Positions 9,400-17,040 of a stretch of DNA of 47,093 nt are shown in pieces (positions within the stretch are counted from its first letter, which is position 1; each line of letters starts with the position of its first letter). The position numbers and the translations under genes were made by a program. The DNA comes from an uncultured Oscillatoriales cyanobacterium. GTDB lineage: Bacteria > Cyanobacteriota > Cyanobacteriia > Cyanobacteriales > Microcoleaceae. The stretch covers positions 1 to 47,093 of the forward strand of contig CAITND010000039.1 of assembly GCA_903893625.1 (NCBI GenBank). Direction: 5' to 3'. The notes under the pieces were generated by a model. It saw only the letters and a program-made list of their open reading frames with translations. It was not told the origin of the DNA and ran no database searches.

Positions 9400-9463
9400 G
9401 TACGGGCGGGTTTAGTCAGAATCTTTAATTAATTAACTAAAATCTTGATGAACCCGCCCCTAC
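9400..9463. repeat. Long imperfect inverted repeat between divergent genes
   Basis: GTACGGGCGGGTTTAGTCA pairs imperfectly with TTGATGAACCCGCCCCTAC across an AT-rich centre containing TTAATTAATTAA. The arms of about 18 bp and the short length suggest a small palindromic mobile repeat, or a hairpin between the divergently transcribed P-loop gene and pcxA. Confidence 0.6.
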
Positions 9464-9473
9464 AAACTCTTCA

Positions 9474-9527
9474 CTGATTATTAATTACTGATTATTAATT
9501 ACTGATTACTGATTACTGATTACTGAT
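9474..9527. repeat. STRR array directly abutting the pcxA start codon
   Basis: Tandem ACTGATT-type units, some degenerate (ATTAATT), run without a break into the ATG at 9528. No Shine-Dalgarno-like sequence remains upstream of the start. Confidence 0.85.
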
Positions 9528-10934
9528 ATGGCTGCTTCTAACTCCAATTTATTCAAACGATTTGTTGGGAATGCCAATCAATGGTTTCGTGATACACCAG
9601 AACGGGCTTTAGATCAAGCGTATGATGCTGCTTTGAAAATTCGCTCCATTGAAAATGAGCATTTTCATGGGGAAGAAATTGCGCCCGAATCTCATCCTGA
9701 ATATAGCGATCGCGTCATTACTTATTTTAATTCTGAACTGAAAAAATATATCAAAATTATTCAGACTCGATTAATGGTATTTAATGCGAGTCGTTCCGTT
9801 TTGGGATGGTCAGAACAAATTAATCCTCCCTCGAACCTCAACCGTGAAACGGAACATAAAATCGAAACGAATGGTTTGTTACCTGACCCTAAAATAATTT
9901 CTATTATTTGCGAAAAACTAGATTATATTGATGCGGTAATTGCTCGGTACAAACATGAGCCATCGACGGAATTTTCTGTGTCTTTAATGAAAGCTCCAAC
10001 TGTTCAATCTCTATCGCTGCGCGACACCGTGATCAATCAAGATTTAAGGGTTACTGATACTTCTGGAACCAACAAATCTTTGAGCAATCCTAATTCTAGT
10101 TCGGGAAAACCGATTAAACAGGATTTAACGACTCAGCCTTCACCCAGTGTTTTACCTCGCTCTCTGTTAAGAACATTAACTCGTATTAAACAGGAACTCA
10201 GACCCGGATCGGAATTAGAAATTATTGAAACTTATCGAAAAACCAAAGTTAAAACGCTCGTTTCTATTCGATTTGTATTATTATTAATTTTAATTCCATT
10301 ACTGACTCAACAATTAGCTAAAAATTTTTTAGTGGGGCCAATTGTAGATCGAGTGTTTACAAATCAGGAACAAACTCCTATTTTTCTGAATGTTAATATG
10401 GAGGAGGAAGCCTTTATCGAATTACAGCATTATGAAGAACGGTTGAAATTTAAGGCATTAATTGGTCAAGCTCCTCCCCTAACGCCGGAAGAATTGGATG
10501 AAAAATTAAAGGAAAAAGCCAAAGAATTAGCAGAAGAATATAAAGTAGATAGTAGTGGTGCAATCAAAAATGTTTTTGCTGATATTATCGCGGTTTTTAT
10601 GTTTTGTTTTGTTTTGGTTTCTAACCGTAACGAAGTGGATGTTCTTAAATCGTTTATGGGCGATTTAATCTATGGTTTGAGTGATAGTGCTAAAGCATTT
10701 ATTATTATTTTGTCTACTGATATGTTCGTGGGATTCCACTCTCCTCACGGTTGGGAAGTCATTTTAGAAAGTATAGCGCGACATTTTGGACTTCCTGAAA
10801 ATCGGGATTTCAACTTCCTATTTATTGCTACCTTTCCGGTTATTTTAGATGCGGTGTTTAAATATTGGATTTTCCGTTATCTCAACCGCAGTTCACCTTC
10901 TGCTGTTTCTACTTACAAAACCATGAACGAATAA
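9528..10934 (+). CDS. pcxA: Proton extrusion protein PcxA (CotA/CemA family)
   Basis: 468 residues. PcxA and its chloroplast relative CemA are inner-membrane proteins needed for light-induced Na+-dependent H+ extrusion, and indirectly for inorganic-carbon uptake. The N-terminal half is hydrophilic. Hydrophobic segments appear near 248-268 (FVLLLILIPLLTQ), 350-368 (DIIAVFMFCFVLV), 385-400 and 435-452 (FLFIATFPVILDAVFKYWIF). The family-typical C-terminal motifs RNEVDVLKSFMGDLIYGLSD and FIATFPVILDAVFKYWIFRY are present, and the length fits cyanobacterial PcxA. The ATG lies immediately after an STRR array, so translation is either without a leader motif or starts elsewhere; the early sequence MAASNSNLFKRF looks plausible as an N-terminus. 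It is divergent from the P-loop gene and followed by a hairpin at 10996-11023. Confidence 0.9.
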   Translation: MAASNSNLFKRFVGNANQWFRDTPERALDQAYDAALKIRSIENEHFHGEEIAPESHPEYSDRVITYFNSELKKYIKIIQTRLMVFNASRSVLGWSEQINPPSNLNRETEHKIETNGLLPDPKIISIICEKLDYIDAVIARYKHEPSTEFSVSLMKAPTVQSLSLRDTVINQDLRVTDTSGTNKSLSNPNSSSGKPIKQDLTTQPSPSVLPRSLLRTLTRIKQELRPGSELEIIETYRKTKVKTLVSIRFVLLLILIPLLTQQLAKNFLVGPIVDRVFTNQEQTPIFLNVNMEEEAFIELQHYEERLKFKALIGQAPPLTPEELDEKLKEKAKELAEEYKVDSSGAIKNVFADIIAVFMFCFVLVSNRNEVDVLKSFMGDLIYGLSDSAKAFIIILSTDMFVGFHSPHGWEVILESIARHFGLPENRDFNFLFIATFPVILDAVFKYWIFRYLNRSSPSAVSTYKTMNE

Positions 10935-10995
10935 ACGTAGGGTACTCCATCAACGCCCACAGACCACACAGATATTTTGCTAGGGTCAAGTGTTC

Positions 10996-11023
10996 CCTCT
11001 TGAGGATCGGGTTCCTCAAGAGG
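10996..11023 (+). terminator. Stem-loop downstream of pcxA, possible terminator
   Basis: CCTCTTGAGGA pairs perfectly with TCCTCAAGAGG across the 6-nt loop TCGGGT. It lies 62 bp past the pcxA stop. There is no T-run after it, so a factor-independent terminator is only one option; it could also be a dispersed palindrome. Confidence 0.4.
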
Positions 11024-11071
11024 TAAAACCATCGGTGTTCCTCATCGAAATCTAAATAATTTATAAATGTA

Positions 11072-11100
11072 TTGAAATTCAATCACGATTGTATTACACT
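11072..11100 (+). promoter_or_regulatory. Predicted ssu operon promoter
   Basis: TTGAAA, a 17-bp spacer, then TACACT fits the sigma70 consensus well. The -35 overlaps the small palindrome ATTGAAATTCAAT (11071-11083), a possible operator. The predicted transcript start near 11107 leaves a leader of about 140 nt before ssuA. Confidence 0.5.
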
Positions 11101-11136
11101 TTCCCTATCGACATGGTTGATTGTGCATCGAACAAT

Positions 11137-11167
11137 ACCGAGGCATAGACGTGCCTGTACGGTTTTT
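11137..11167 (+). promoter_or_regulatory. Stem-loop plus T-run in the ssuA leader, possible attenuator
   Basis: ACCG-AGGCA, loop TAGACG, TGCCT, bulge GTA, CGGT, then TTTTT. A GC-rich stem followed by T5 inside the predicted leader, about 80 nt before the start codon, resembles an intrinsic terminator. An attenuator is an inference; a dispersed palindrome is the alternative. Confidence 0.35.
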
Positions 11168-11249
11168 CTAGCTCAGGAATTGCCGTCTATAACAGGGTGT
11201 TGCCATCTTTCCCCGTGTCCTAATATTTCATTCAACAGAGGTAAGAACT

Positions 11250-12317
11250 GTGATTGCTCAACGGTTTGCACGGTTAAACATTCCTTCTTGGCTGCGACTC
11301 CTCTCGAAAGCCCTGAAACGCCGTTCTATTCAACGTTTTATGGGTTTATTCGCTGGAGGTTTGTGTTTAAGTTTTGCCTTAGCCGCTTGCAGTGCCGGAA
11401 ATTCCGCCAATACCTCAACCCCTGTAGCGGCTAACACCCCGGAACCCTCAAGCGCGGTAGTTAGAATTGGCTATCAAAAATCCGCTACCCTCCTCAATGC
11501 TTTAAAATCCCAAGGAACTTTAGAAAAGCGTTTACAACCCCAAGGGATAACAGTTCAATGGTCGGAATTTTCGGCTGGCCCCGCAATTTTAGAAGGTTTA
11601 AATGTCGGACAAATTGACTTTGGTTACACCGGAGAAACCCCACCAATTTTTGCACAAGCGGCGAATGCACCCTTAGTTTATGTTGCCTATGAACCATTAG
11701 GGCCGAAAGCCGAAGCAATTTTAATTCCCAAGGATTCAGCTATTCAAAGTGTGGCGGATTTAAAAGGGAAAAAAGTTGCCTTAAATAAAGGTTCAAATGT
11801 GCATTATTTACTCGTAGCAGCATTAGAAAATGCCGGGTTGCAATATACCGATATTACTCCTGTTTTTCTGCCTCCGGCCGATGCACGGGCAGCCTTTGAA
11901 CAAGGAAGCGTTGATGCTTGGGTGATTTGGGACCCTTATTCAGCCGTTGCCGAAACCGCTATTGGGGCAAAAATTTTAACCGATGGTACAGGATTAGTGA
12001 ACAACAGAGGCTTTTTCTTAGCATCTCAAAAGTTTGTTGATCAAAGTCCCCAAGTTGTTACTGCCATATTAGAAGAACTAAAAAACACCAGCCAATGGGC
12101 GCAAAGTAACCCCCAAAAAGTGGCAGAGTTCCTGTCTAAAGAAACCGGAATTGATGTCAATTCCCTCTTATTAGCCGAAAGCCGACGCAGTTATGGTGTT
12201 GATCCTTTAACCCCAGAAACAATTGCTGGTCAACAAAAAATCGCCGATACTTTTTATCGTCTACAACTCATTCCTCAACAAATTAGCATTCAAACGGCGG
12301 TTAAAAATCTGTCCTAA
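11250..12317 (+). CDS. ssuA: Aliphatic sulfonate ABC transporter substrate-binding lipoprotein SsuA
   Basis: 355 residues with a GTG start preceded by AGAGGTAAG about 8 nt upstream. The N-terminus has a long basic stretch, a hydrophobic core (GLFAGGLCLSFAL) and the lipobox LAAC at about 45-48, so the mature protein should be lipid-anchored on the periplasmic side. The body has the SsuA-type motifs VRIGYQKSATL, FGYTGETPPIFAQAANAPL, DLKGKKVALNKGSN and DAWVIWDPY. SsuA captures alkanesulfonates for sulfur acquisition. It is the first gene of ssuA-ssuD-ssuC-ssuB-ssuE, and the arrangement makes a sulfonate rather than a nitrate or taurine substrate likely. A later start at the Met of MGLFAGG is possible but would remove the basic N-region. 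Confidence 0.93.
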   Translation: MIAQRFARLNIPSWLRLLSKALKRRSIQRFMGLFAGGLCLSFALAACSAGNSANTSTPVAANTPEPSSAVVRIGYQKSATLLNALKSQGTLEKRLQPQGITVQWSEFSAGPAILEGLNVGQIDFGYTGETPPIFAQAANAPLVYVAYEPLGPKAEAILIPKDSAIQSVADLKGKKVALNKGSNVHYLLVAALENAGLQYTDITPVFLPPADARAAFEQGSVDAWVIWDPYSAVAETAIGAKILTDGTGLVNNRGFFLASQKFVDQSPQVVTAILEELKNTSQWAQSNPQKVAEFLSKETGIDVNSLLLAESRRSYGVDPLTPETIAGQQKIADTFYRLQLIPQQISIQTAVKNLS

Positions 12318-12382
12318 TCAGTTATCAGTTATCAGTTATCAGTTATCAGTTATCAGTTAACAGTTAACAGTTATCAGTTAAC
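12317..12382. repeat. STRR array between ssuA and ssuD, ATCAGTT heptamers
   Basis: About eight or nine tandem ATCAGTT units (some AACAGTT) fill half of the 126-bp gap within the operon, starting at the ssuA stop codon. Confidence 0.9.
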
Positions 12383-12443
12383 AAGTCTTAATTTTTATGA
12401 CTGATGACTGTTTCTCGGAATTAACAATTTCAGGAATAAAACA

Positions 12444-13601
12444 ATGCAAATTCTCTGGTTTTTTCCCACTCACGGAGACGGACGTTATTTGGGAACCCGC
12501 TATGGCGGACGGGCCGTTACTCTGGACTACTTACAACAAATTGCTCAAGCCGTTGATCACCTGGGCTACACCGGGGCACTAATTCCCACCGGACGCTCCT
12601 GTGAAGATGCTTGGATCGCTGCGTCGTCCCTAATTTCCGTCACCGAACGGATGAAATTCTTAGTCGCCCTCCGTCCAGGGATGACCAACCCGAGTACGGC
12701 GGCGAGAATGGCTGCCACCTTTGATCGCCTCTCATCTGGGCGGTTACTGGTAAATGTCGTCACCGGAGGCGATCCTGTTGAAATGGCGGGGGAAGGGTTG
12801 CATTTGTCCCATGATGACCGTTATGAGTTAACCGATGAGTTTCTCCAGGTTTGGCGCCGGGTCATGGCTGGGGAAACGGTGGATTTTCAGGGGAAATATC
12901 TGGATATTCAAGGGGCAAAATTGTTGTTTCCGCCCGTGCAAACTCCCCATCCGCCCTTGTGGTTTGGGGGCTCATCCGCCGCAGCCATGCAGGTTGCAGC
13001 CAAACAAATTGATGTGTATTTGACCTGGGGAGAACCCCCGGCACAGGTGGCGGCAAAAATTGCCCAAATGCGTCAATTGGCGGAAGCTCAAGGTCGCAGG
13101 ATTCGGTTTGGTATTCGTCTCCATGTCATTGTCCGCCATACCTTAACTCAGGCTTGGGACGCGGCCAATGAATTGATTGAATATGTCGATGATCAGGCGA
13201 TCGCAGATGCCCAAAAAGCCCTATCTCGTACTGACTCCGAGGGACAACGACGGATGAGCGAACTGCATGGGGGCTCAAAAACCGCCCTGGAAATTAGCCC
13301 CAATTTGTGGGCGGGTGTGGGGTTAGTCAGGGGCGGGGCGGGCACTGCTTTAGTCGGGGATGCAGATACCGTTGTTAAACGGATGTTGGAATATCAAGAA
13401 TTAGGAATTGAAGCGTTTATCTTCTCCGGTTATCCCCATTTAGAAGAAGCTTATCGGGTTGCAGAATTATTATTTCCCCATCTCCCTTTAGATTATCAAC
13501 CTCCTTCTTTAGAGACTAATATGATGAGTCCTTTTGGGGAAATTATTGCCAATGATCGCTATCCTAGTTCACAAAAAATTCCCACTCCTACTGCTTCCTA
13601 A
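12444..13601 (+). CDS. ssuD: FMNH2-dependent alkanesulfonate monooxygenase SsuD
   Basis: 385 residues, close to the 381 of the E. coli enzyme. SsuD uses FMNH2 and O2 to split C1 and longer alkanesulfonates into an aldehyde and sulfite. Nearly diagnostic stretches are [12 protein letters not shown] at the N-terminus, [11 protein letters not shown] with the conserved active-site Cys53, [32 protein letters not shown] and [13 protein letters not shown], in order along the bacterial luciferase-type barrel. The protein is cytoplasmic and depends on a flavin reductase, normally SsuE, whose gene in this operon is interrupted. The ATG gives the family N-terminus directly. A 3-nt gap to ssuC implies co-translation. 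Confidence 0.96.
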   Translation: MQILWFFPTHGDGRYLGTRYGGRAVTLDYLQQIAQAVDHLGYTGALIPTGRSCEDAWIAASSLISVTERMKFLVALRPGMTNPSTAARMAATFDRLSSGRLLVNVVTGGDPVEMAGEGLHLSHDDRYELTDEFLQVWRRVMAGETVDFQGKYLDIQGAKLLFPPVQTPHPPLWFGGSSAAAMQVAAKQIDVYLTWGEPPAQVAAKIAQMRQLAEAQGRRIRFGIRLHVIVRHTLTQAWDAANELIEYVDDQAIADAQKALSRTDSEGQRRMSELHGGSKTALEISPNLWAGVGLVRGGAGTALVGDADTVVKRMLEYQELGIEAFIFSGYPHLEEAYRVAELLFPHLPLDYQPPSLETNMMSPFGEIIANDRYPSSQKIPTPTAS

Positions 13602-13604
13602 ATT

Positions 13605-14384
13605 ATGGCGACAAAAGGGTTGAAAAATTTTTCAAATCATCCGATTATTCCTTGGATTTTACCTTTAGGATTCTTGATCCTTTGGCAATTTTTATCTCAG
13701 ATCGGATGGTTATCCAATCGGGTTTTACCCGCCCCGACGGATGTGGTACAAGCAGCAATTAAATTAACGTTAAGTGGTGAATTGTTCAAGCATATTCTGA
13801 TTAGTACCCAACGGGCGATCGCTGGATTTATCGTTGGGGGAATTATTGGGGTTAGTTTGGGCTTGCTGAATGGCATTTCCCAACGGGCTGAAAGAATCCT
13901 CGATACTTCTGTTCAAATGATCAGGAATATTCCCCACTTAGCCTTAATTCCTTTAGTGATTCTCTGGTTTGGAATTGGGGAAGAAGCTAAACTTTTTTTA
14001 GTTTCTTTTGGGGTATTTTTTCCCCTTTATATTAATACTTGGCATGGGATTAAAACCGTTGATTCGGGATTAATTGAAATGGGAAAAGTCTATGGATTAA
14101 ACTCTTGGGGTTTATTTTGGCAAGTAATTCTGCCCGGGGCGTTACCTTCAATTTTAGTTGGGGTGCGCTATGGATTAGGAATTATGTGGTTAACCTTAAT
14201 TGTTGCCGAAACCATTGCAGCTAATTCAGGAATTGGTTATATGGCGATGAATGCCCGTGAATTTATGCGAACCGATGTTGTGGTTTTAAGTATTCTCATG
14301 TACGCATTATTAGGAAAATTAGCCGATGCGATCGCCTGTGGGTTAGAAGCCAAATTATTACAATGGCATCCAAGTTATCAATAG
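13605..14384 (+). CDS. ssuC: Aliphatic sulfonate ABC transporter permease SsuC
   Basis: 259 residues, BPD_transp_1-type permease with about six membrane segments ([61 protein letters not shown] and others). The EAA loop that docks the ATPase is at [20 protein letters not shown] (about 158-177), where family members carry EAA-x3-G. It forms the membrane channel with SsuA and SsuB. It starts 3 nt after ssuD. Confidence 0.93.
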   Translation: MATKGLKNFSNHPIIPWILPLGFLILWQFLSQIGWLSNRVLPAPTDVVQAAIKLTLSGELFKHILISTQRAIAGFIVGGIIGVSLGLLNGISQRAERILDTSVQMIRNIPHLALIPLVILWFGIGEEAKLFLVSFGVFFPLYINTWHGIKTVDSGLIEMGKVYGLNSWGLFWQVILPGALPSILVGVRYGLGIMWLTLIVAETIAANSGIGYMAMNAREFMRTDVVVLSILMYALLGKLADAIACGLEAKLLQWHPSYQ

Positions 14385-14406
14385 AAATACGAGGAGAATA
14401 TACACC

Positions 14407-15186
14407 ATGAATACAGAAATTAGAGGGTCAGATTTGAAGCTTTTGGGATTAAGTAAATCCTTTGGTCAAACCTCTGTTTTATCCCATTTAGACTTAGAAA
14501 TTAAACCCGGAGAATTTGTTGCCATTGTCGGGCGTAGTGGCTGCGGAAAAAGTACGTTATTACGATTAATTTCCGGGTTAGATCGTCCGACTTCTGGCGG
14601 TGTATTAGTCGATGGAGAACCCCTACATCAACTAAATCCCTCCGCCAGAGTCATGTTCCAAGATTCCCGTCTATTATTCTGGTGTCGGGTCTTGGAAAAT
14701 GTCGGTTTGGGACTGCGGGGGGACTGGAGGCCCAAAGCCTTAGAAATGCTGGCACAGGTGGGTTTAGCGGATCGATCTCAGGACTGGATCGCGGTGTTGT
14801 CGGGGGGACAACGGCAACGGGTAGCGTTAGCCAGGGCGTTGGTCAGTCAACCCCGTTTACTGCTTCTCGATGAACCCTTGGGGGCGTTAGATGCTTTAAC
14901 TCGAATTGAAATGCAATCTTTGATTGAACAATTGTGGTTAGAAAAGCAGTTTACGACTTTATTAATTACCCATGATGTTGAAGAATCTGTGGTTTTGGCA
15001 GATCGAGTTTTGTTATTAGAAGCAGGACAAGTAACGATGGATATAGATATTCCCCTTTCTCGTCCTCGCCATCGCGGTGATCCTAATTTTGGACGATTAG
15101 TTGAACAAATTTTAGCCCGGGTTTTAAAGAGTCATTCTTCTGTTAAAAATCAATTCCAACTAGCAGAATCAGGTTCACATTTTTAA
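14407..15186 (+). CDS. ssuB: Aliphatic sulfonate ABC transporter ATP-binding protein SsuB
   Basis: 259 residues, ABC ATPase. Walker [10 protein letters not shown] (42-50), signature LSGGQRQR (131-138), Walker B LLLLDEP (151-157) and the switch His189 in LLITHD are all intact, so it should hydrolyse ATP to drive sulfonate import. The start ATG follows GAGGAG at a normal distance. The [19 protein letters not shown] stretch is typical of SsuB. The gene is 22 nt downstream of ssuC and 22 nt upstream of ssuE. Confidence 0.95.
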   Translation: MNTEIRGSDLKLLGLSKSFGQTSVLSHLDLEIKPGEFVAIVGRSGCGKSTLLRLISGLDRPTSGGVLVDGEPLHQLNPSARVMFQDSRLLFWCRVLENVGLGLRGDWRPKALEMLAQVGLADRSQDWIAVLSGGQRQRVALARALVSQPRLLLLDEPLGALDALTRIEMQSLIEQLWLEKQFTTLLITHDVEESVVLADRVLLLEAGQVTMDIDIPLSRPRHRGDPNFGRLVEQILARVLKSHSSVKNQFQLAESGSHF

Positions 15187-15208
15187 TTATAACCTAGGAG
15201 TTTTTCAA

Positions 15209-15613
15209 ATGACAAAAATTGTGGCGATCGCAGGTAGTCCTTCCCATCCCTCTCGGACTTATGGAATTGTCGAATATGCCTTGAATTTATTAGCTGAAAA
15301 TGGGTTTGAAACCGATATAATTTCGGTTCGGGATTTGCCTTCAGAAGATTTAATCTTTGGACGCTATGATAGTCCAGCTTTAGAACCTGCAAAAGCATTA
15401 ATTCAACAGGCATCGGGGTTAATTATTGCTACACCTGTTTATAAAGCCGCTTATACCGGGCTATTAAAATCTTTTTTAGATTTATTACCGCCTAAATTTC
15501 TATCGGGTAAAGTGATTTTACCGATCGCAACTGGGGGAACAATTGCCCATTTATTAAGTATTGATTATACCCTAAAACCCGTTTTATCAGAATTAGGCGC
15601 GGAATATTTATAA
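15209..15613 (+). pseudogene. ssuE: NAD(P)H-dependent FMN reductase SsuE, N-terminal part (interrupted by an IS)
   Basis: 134 codons giving the flavodoxin-like N-terminal two-thirds of SsuE: GSPSHPSRT (phosphate loop for FMN), DSPALEPAKALIQQASGLI, ATPVYKAAYTGLLKSFLDLLP and LPIATGGTIAHLLSIDY, ending SELGAEYL. E. coli SsuE is 191 residues; here the frame stops at TAA 15611-15613, the first bases of an inserted element. The missing C-terminus lies at 16784-16945. SsuE supplies FMNH2 to SsuD, so the operon probably lacks its own reductase unless the fragment folds or another reductase substitutes. A ribosome site TAGGAG precedes the ATG. Confidence 0.9.
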
Positions 15614-15635
15614 AAGCAGTCTGGGAGATTGAAAA

Positions 15636-15657
15636 CTCAGTGTCTTCAGACCTGAGA
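15636..15657 (+). repeat. Left-end subterminal hairpin of the IS
   Basis: Imperfect palindrome with a bulged T, identical over 22 nt to the copy at 16756-16777. A second palindrome, GGGGGTTTTAACCCCC, follows at 15672-15687 ahead of tnpB. Confidence 0.8.
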
Positions 15658-15746
15658 TGAAAATCGACTCAGGGGGTTTTAACCCCCGTGAATATTCTCA
15701 TGATTCATGTTAATATAAGGTAGGTCGAAAACAGAGGAAATCTAAA

Positions 15747-16775
15747 ATGATAGTTCTGGAATATAAGTGCAAAGGCAAACCCAATCAATACAAAGCGATT
15801 GATCAAGCAATTCGCACAACCCAATTCATTCGCAATAAAGCGATTAGATACTGGATGGATGCACCTAGAGAATTGAAGATTGATAAATTTGCACTCAATA
15901 AATATTCTACAACTCTCAGAAATCAATTCCCTTTTGTTGCCGACCTAAATTCAATGGCAGTCCAATCCGCAGCCGAGCGGGGATGGACTGCCATTAGTCG
16001 TTTTTACGACAATTGTAAGAAAAAGATTTCTGGTAAAAAAGGATATCCCCAATTTCAAAAAGATTGCCGTTCTGTTGAATATAAAACATCGGGTTGGTCA
16101 TTACACCCAACCAAAAGACAGATTACCTTTACCGATAAAAACGGTGCCCCCCCAACCCCCCGTGCACGGGGGGCTGGGGGGGGTAATCTTAAATTGTTAG
16201 GGAAGTGGGATATTCACACCTACAATGTGAAAGACATAAAACGGGAGGGTTCATCAGGTAGACGGAAAGCCAGAAAAGTTTACGCTAGAAAACACCTGAA
16301 AGTAAGTAGGCAACGGAATGAACACGCCAAGATAACGGCGCGTAACGTATGCACATCAAACGATGTAGTCGCCTACGAAGATTTAAGTGTTAGAAATCTG
16401 GTTAAAAACCATTGTTTAGCTAAGTCAATTAGTGATGCAAGTTGGTATCTATTTCGGCAATGGATAGAATATTTTGCAGCTAAATTTGATAAATTAGCCA
16501 TTCCTGTTGCACCCCATTACACTTCACAGAAATGTTCTAATTGTGGGGTAATTGTGAAAAAATCTCTATCAACTCGCACCCATATTTGTAATTGTGGATG
16601 TGAGTTGCATAGAGATACAAATGCTGCAATTAATATTCTTAATCTTGGTAAACAAGCTAGGGATGGGCAATCCCGAAGTAACGCTAATGGACTGGAAACC
16701 TCTACTCTTCTTGGGGAAACCCTGGTCGAGCAAGTATCTAGGACGAAGTTAGAATCTCAGTGTCTTCAGACCTGA
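15747..16775 (+). pseudogene. tnpB: TnpB-like RNA-guided nuclease, internally deleted
   Basis: 342 codons compared with about 400 for relatives. The N-terminal helical domain is present. The RuvC-II Glu211 (VVAYEDLSVRNLV), a zinc finger starting at Cys263/Cys266 (CSNCG, then CNCGC at 281-285) and the RuvC-III Asp290 (HRDTNAAINI) are present. The stretch that should hold RuvC-I (GIDxG with the first catalytic Asp) is missing: YNVKDIKR at about 159-166 joins directly to EGSSGRRKARK, a loss of roughly 70-90 residues by comparison with family layout. Residues 134-146 (APPTPRARGAGGG) come from a GC-rich palindrome inserted in frame. With RuvC-I gone it cannot be an active nuclease. The 3' end overlaps the right-end hairpin, where these elements normally encode their guide RNA. 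Confidence 0.8.
16147..16183. repeat. GC-rich palindrome inserted within tnpB
   Basis: A perfect 18-bp core CCCCCCGTGCACGGGGGG (16156-16173) is flanked by C7-AA and CT-G8, giving a nested hairpin of about 37 nt. It interrupts tnpB in frame and stands out from the AT-rich surroundings. It looks like a small dispersed REP-type palindrome. Confidence 0.75.
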
Positions 16776-16777
16776 GA
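16756..16777 (+). repeat. Right-end subterminal hairpin of the IS
   Basis: Identical to the left-end hairpin. It lies 6 nt inside the inferred right boundary and overlaps the last codons of tnpB. Sequence just beyond it (ATAAATGGGG, in ssuE) would be the guide if a right-end RNA is made. Confidence 0.8.
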
Positions 16778-16783
16778 GTGTCA

Positions 16784-16945
16784 ATAAATGGGGTTTATGT
16801 TGTTGATAAACAAATTCAACGTCAAGAGGATGGCAGTTTTTTATTGGATGAAGAAATTCAACAACGCTTACAACAATCGATTCAAGATTTACGACAAGCC
16901 GTTGAACAAATATCAACCCCTTCTCAAAAATTAATTTCGGCTTAA
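16784..16945 (+). pseudogene. ssuE: SsuE C-terminal fragment, cut off by the IS
   Basis: 53 codons plus stop: INGVYVVDKQIQRQ, then EEIQQRLQQSIQDLRQAVEQI. They continue the SsuE alignment without a gap after the SELGAEYL end of the first fragment (E. coli has LKAQEI then LHGVFADDSQVI). 134 + 53 = 187 residues, against 191 in E. coli. There is no start codon of its own at the junction; a frame can be read in from 16760 only through the IS end. Confidence 0.85.
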
Positions 16946-16960
16946 ATTCTATTTTGGAGT

Positions 16961-16978
16961 GCCAGCGTCCTCGCTGGC
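16961..16978. terminator. Perfect hairpin between convergent ssuE and map
   Basis: GCCAGCG, loop TCCT, CGCTGGC. It sits 15 bp after the ssuE fragment stop and about 60 bp from the map stop, so it could end transcription from both sides, but no T-run follows on either strand. Confidence 0.4.
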
Positions 16979-17040
16979 TATCTCCGAATCAACTAGAATT
17001 ATGAGCGATCGCATCAATTCTTAAAGCCGACTAAAGCCGT

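Larger units (their letters stand above)
10935..11249. other. Gene-free region between pcxA and ssuA
   Basis: About 315 bp. It contains a perfect stem-loop at 10996-11023, a promoter-like sequence at 11072-11100 and a stem-loop followed by T5 at 11137-11167. A frame at 11072-11434 overlaps ssuA out of frame and looks spurious. Confidence 0.6.
15611..16783 (+). mobile_element. TnpB-only IS200/IS605-family element inserted in ssuE
   Basis: 1173 bp. Bounds were set by rejoining ssuE: deleting 15611-16783 (or one base to the left, an equivalent cut) gives an in-frame TTA-ATA junction and a 187-residue protein. A 22-nt sequence (CTCAGTGTCTTCAG then ACCTGAGA) occurs identically near both ends (15636-15657 and 16756-16777). 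It folds as CTCAG, bulged T, GTCT, loop TC, AGAC, CTGAG, the style of imperfect subterminal hairpin used by Y1 transposases. The right end reads GTGTCA. There is no target duplication and no tnpA, so it must have been moved in trans. It carries one defective tnpB. Confidence 0.85.

Noticed and set aside
11072-11434. 120-residue frame overlapping ssuA
   Set aside because: It overlaps the secure ssuA gene out of frame, has no ribosome site, and begins inside the predicted promoter.
15747-16775. Domesticated nuclease-dead TnpB acting as a repressor (TldR-like)
   Set aside because: Such proteins keep the overall fold with point changes, while this one lacks a whole stretch around RuvC-I and still lies within an inserted element in a broken gene. 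Decay is simpler.
16760-16945. Separate small gene
   Set aside because: Its first 8 codons are the IS end; the rest aligns to the SsuE C-terminus, so it is a gene fragment.
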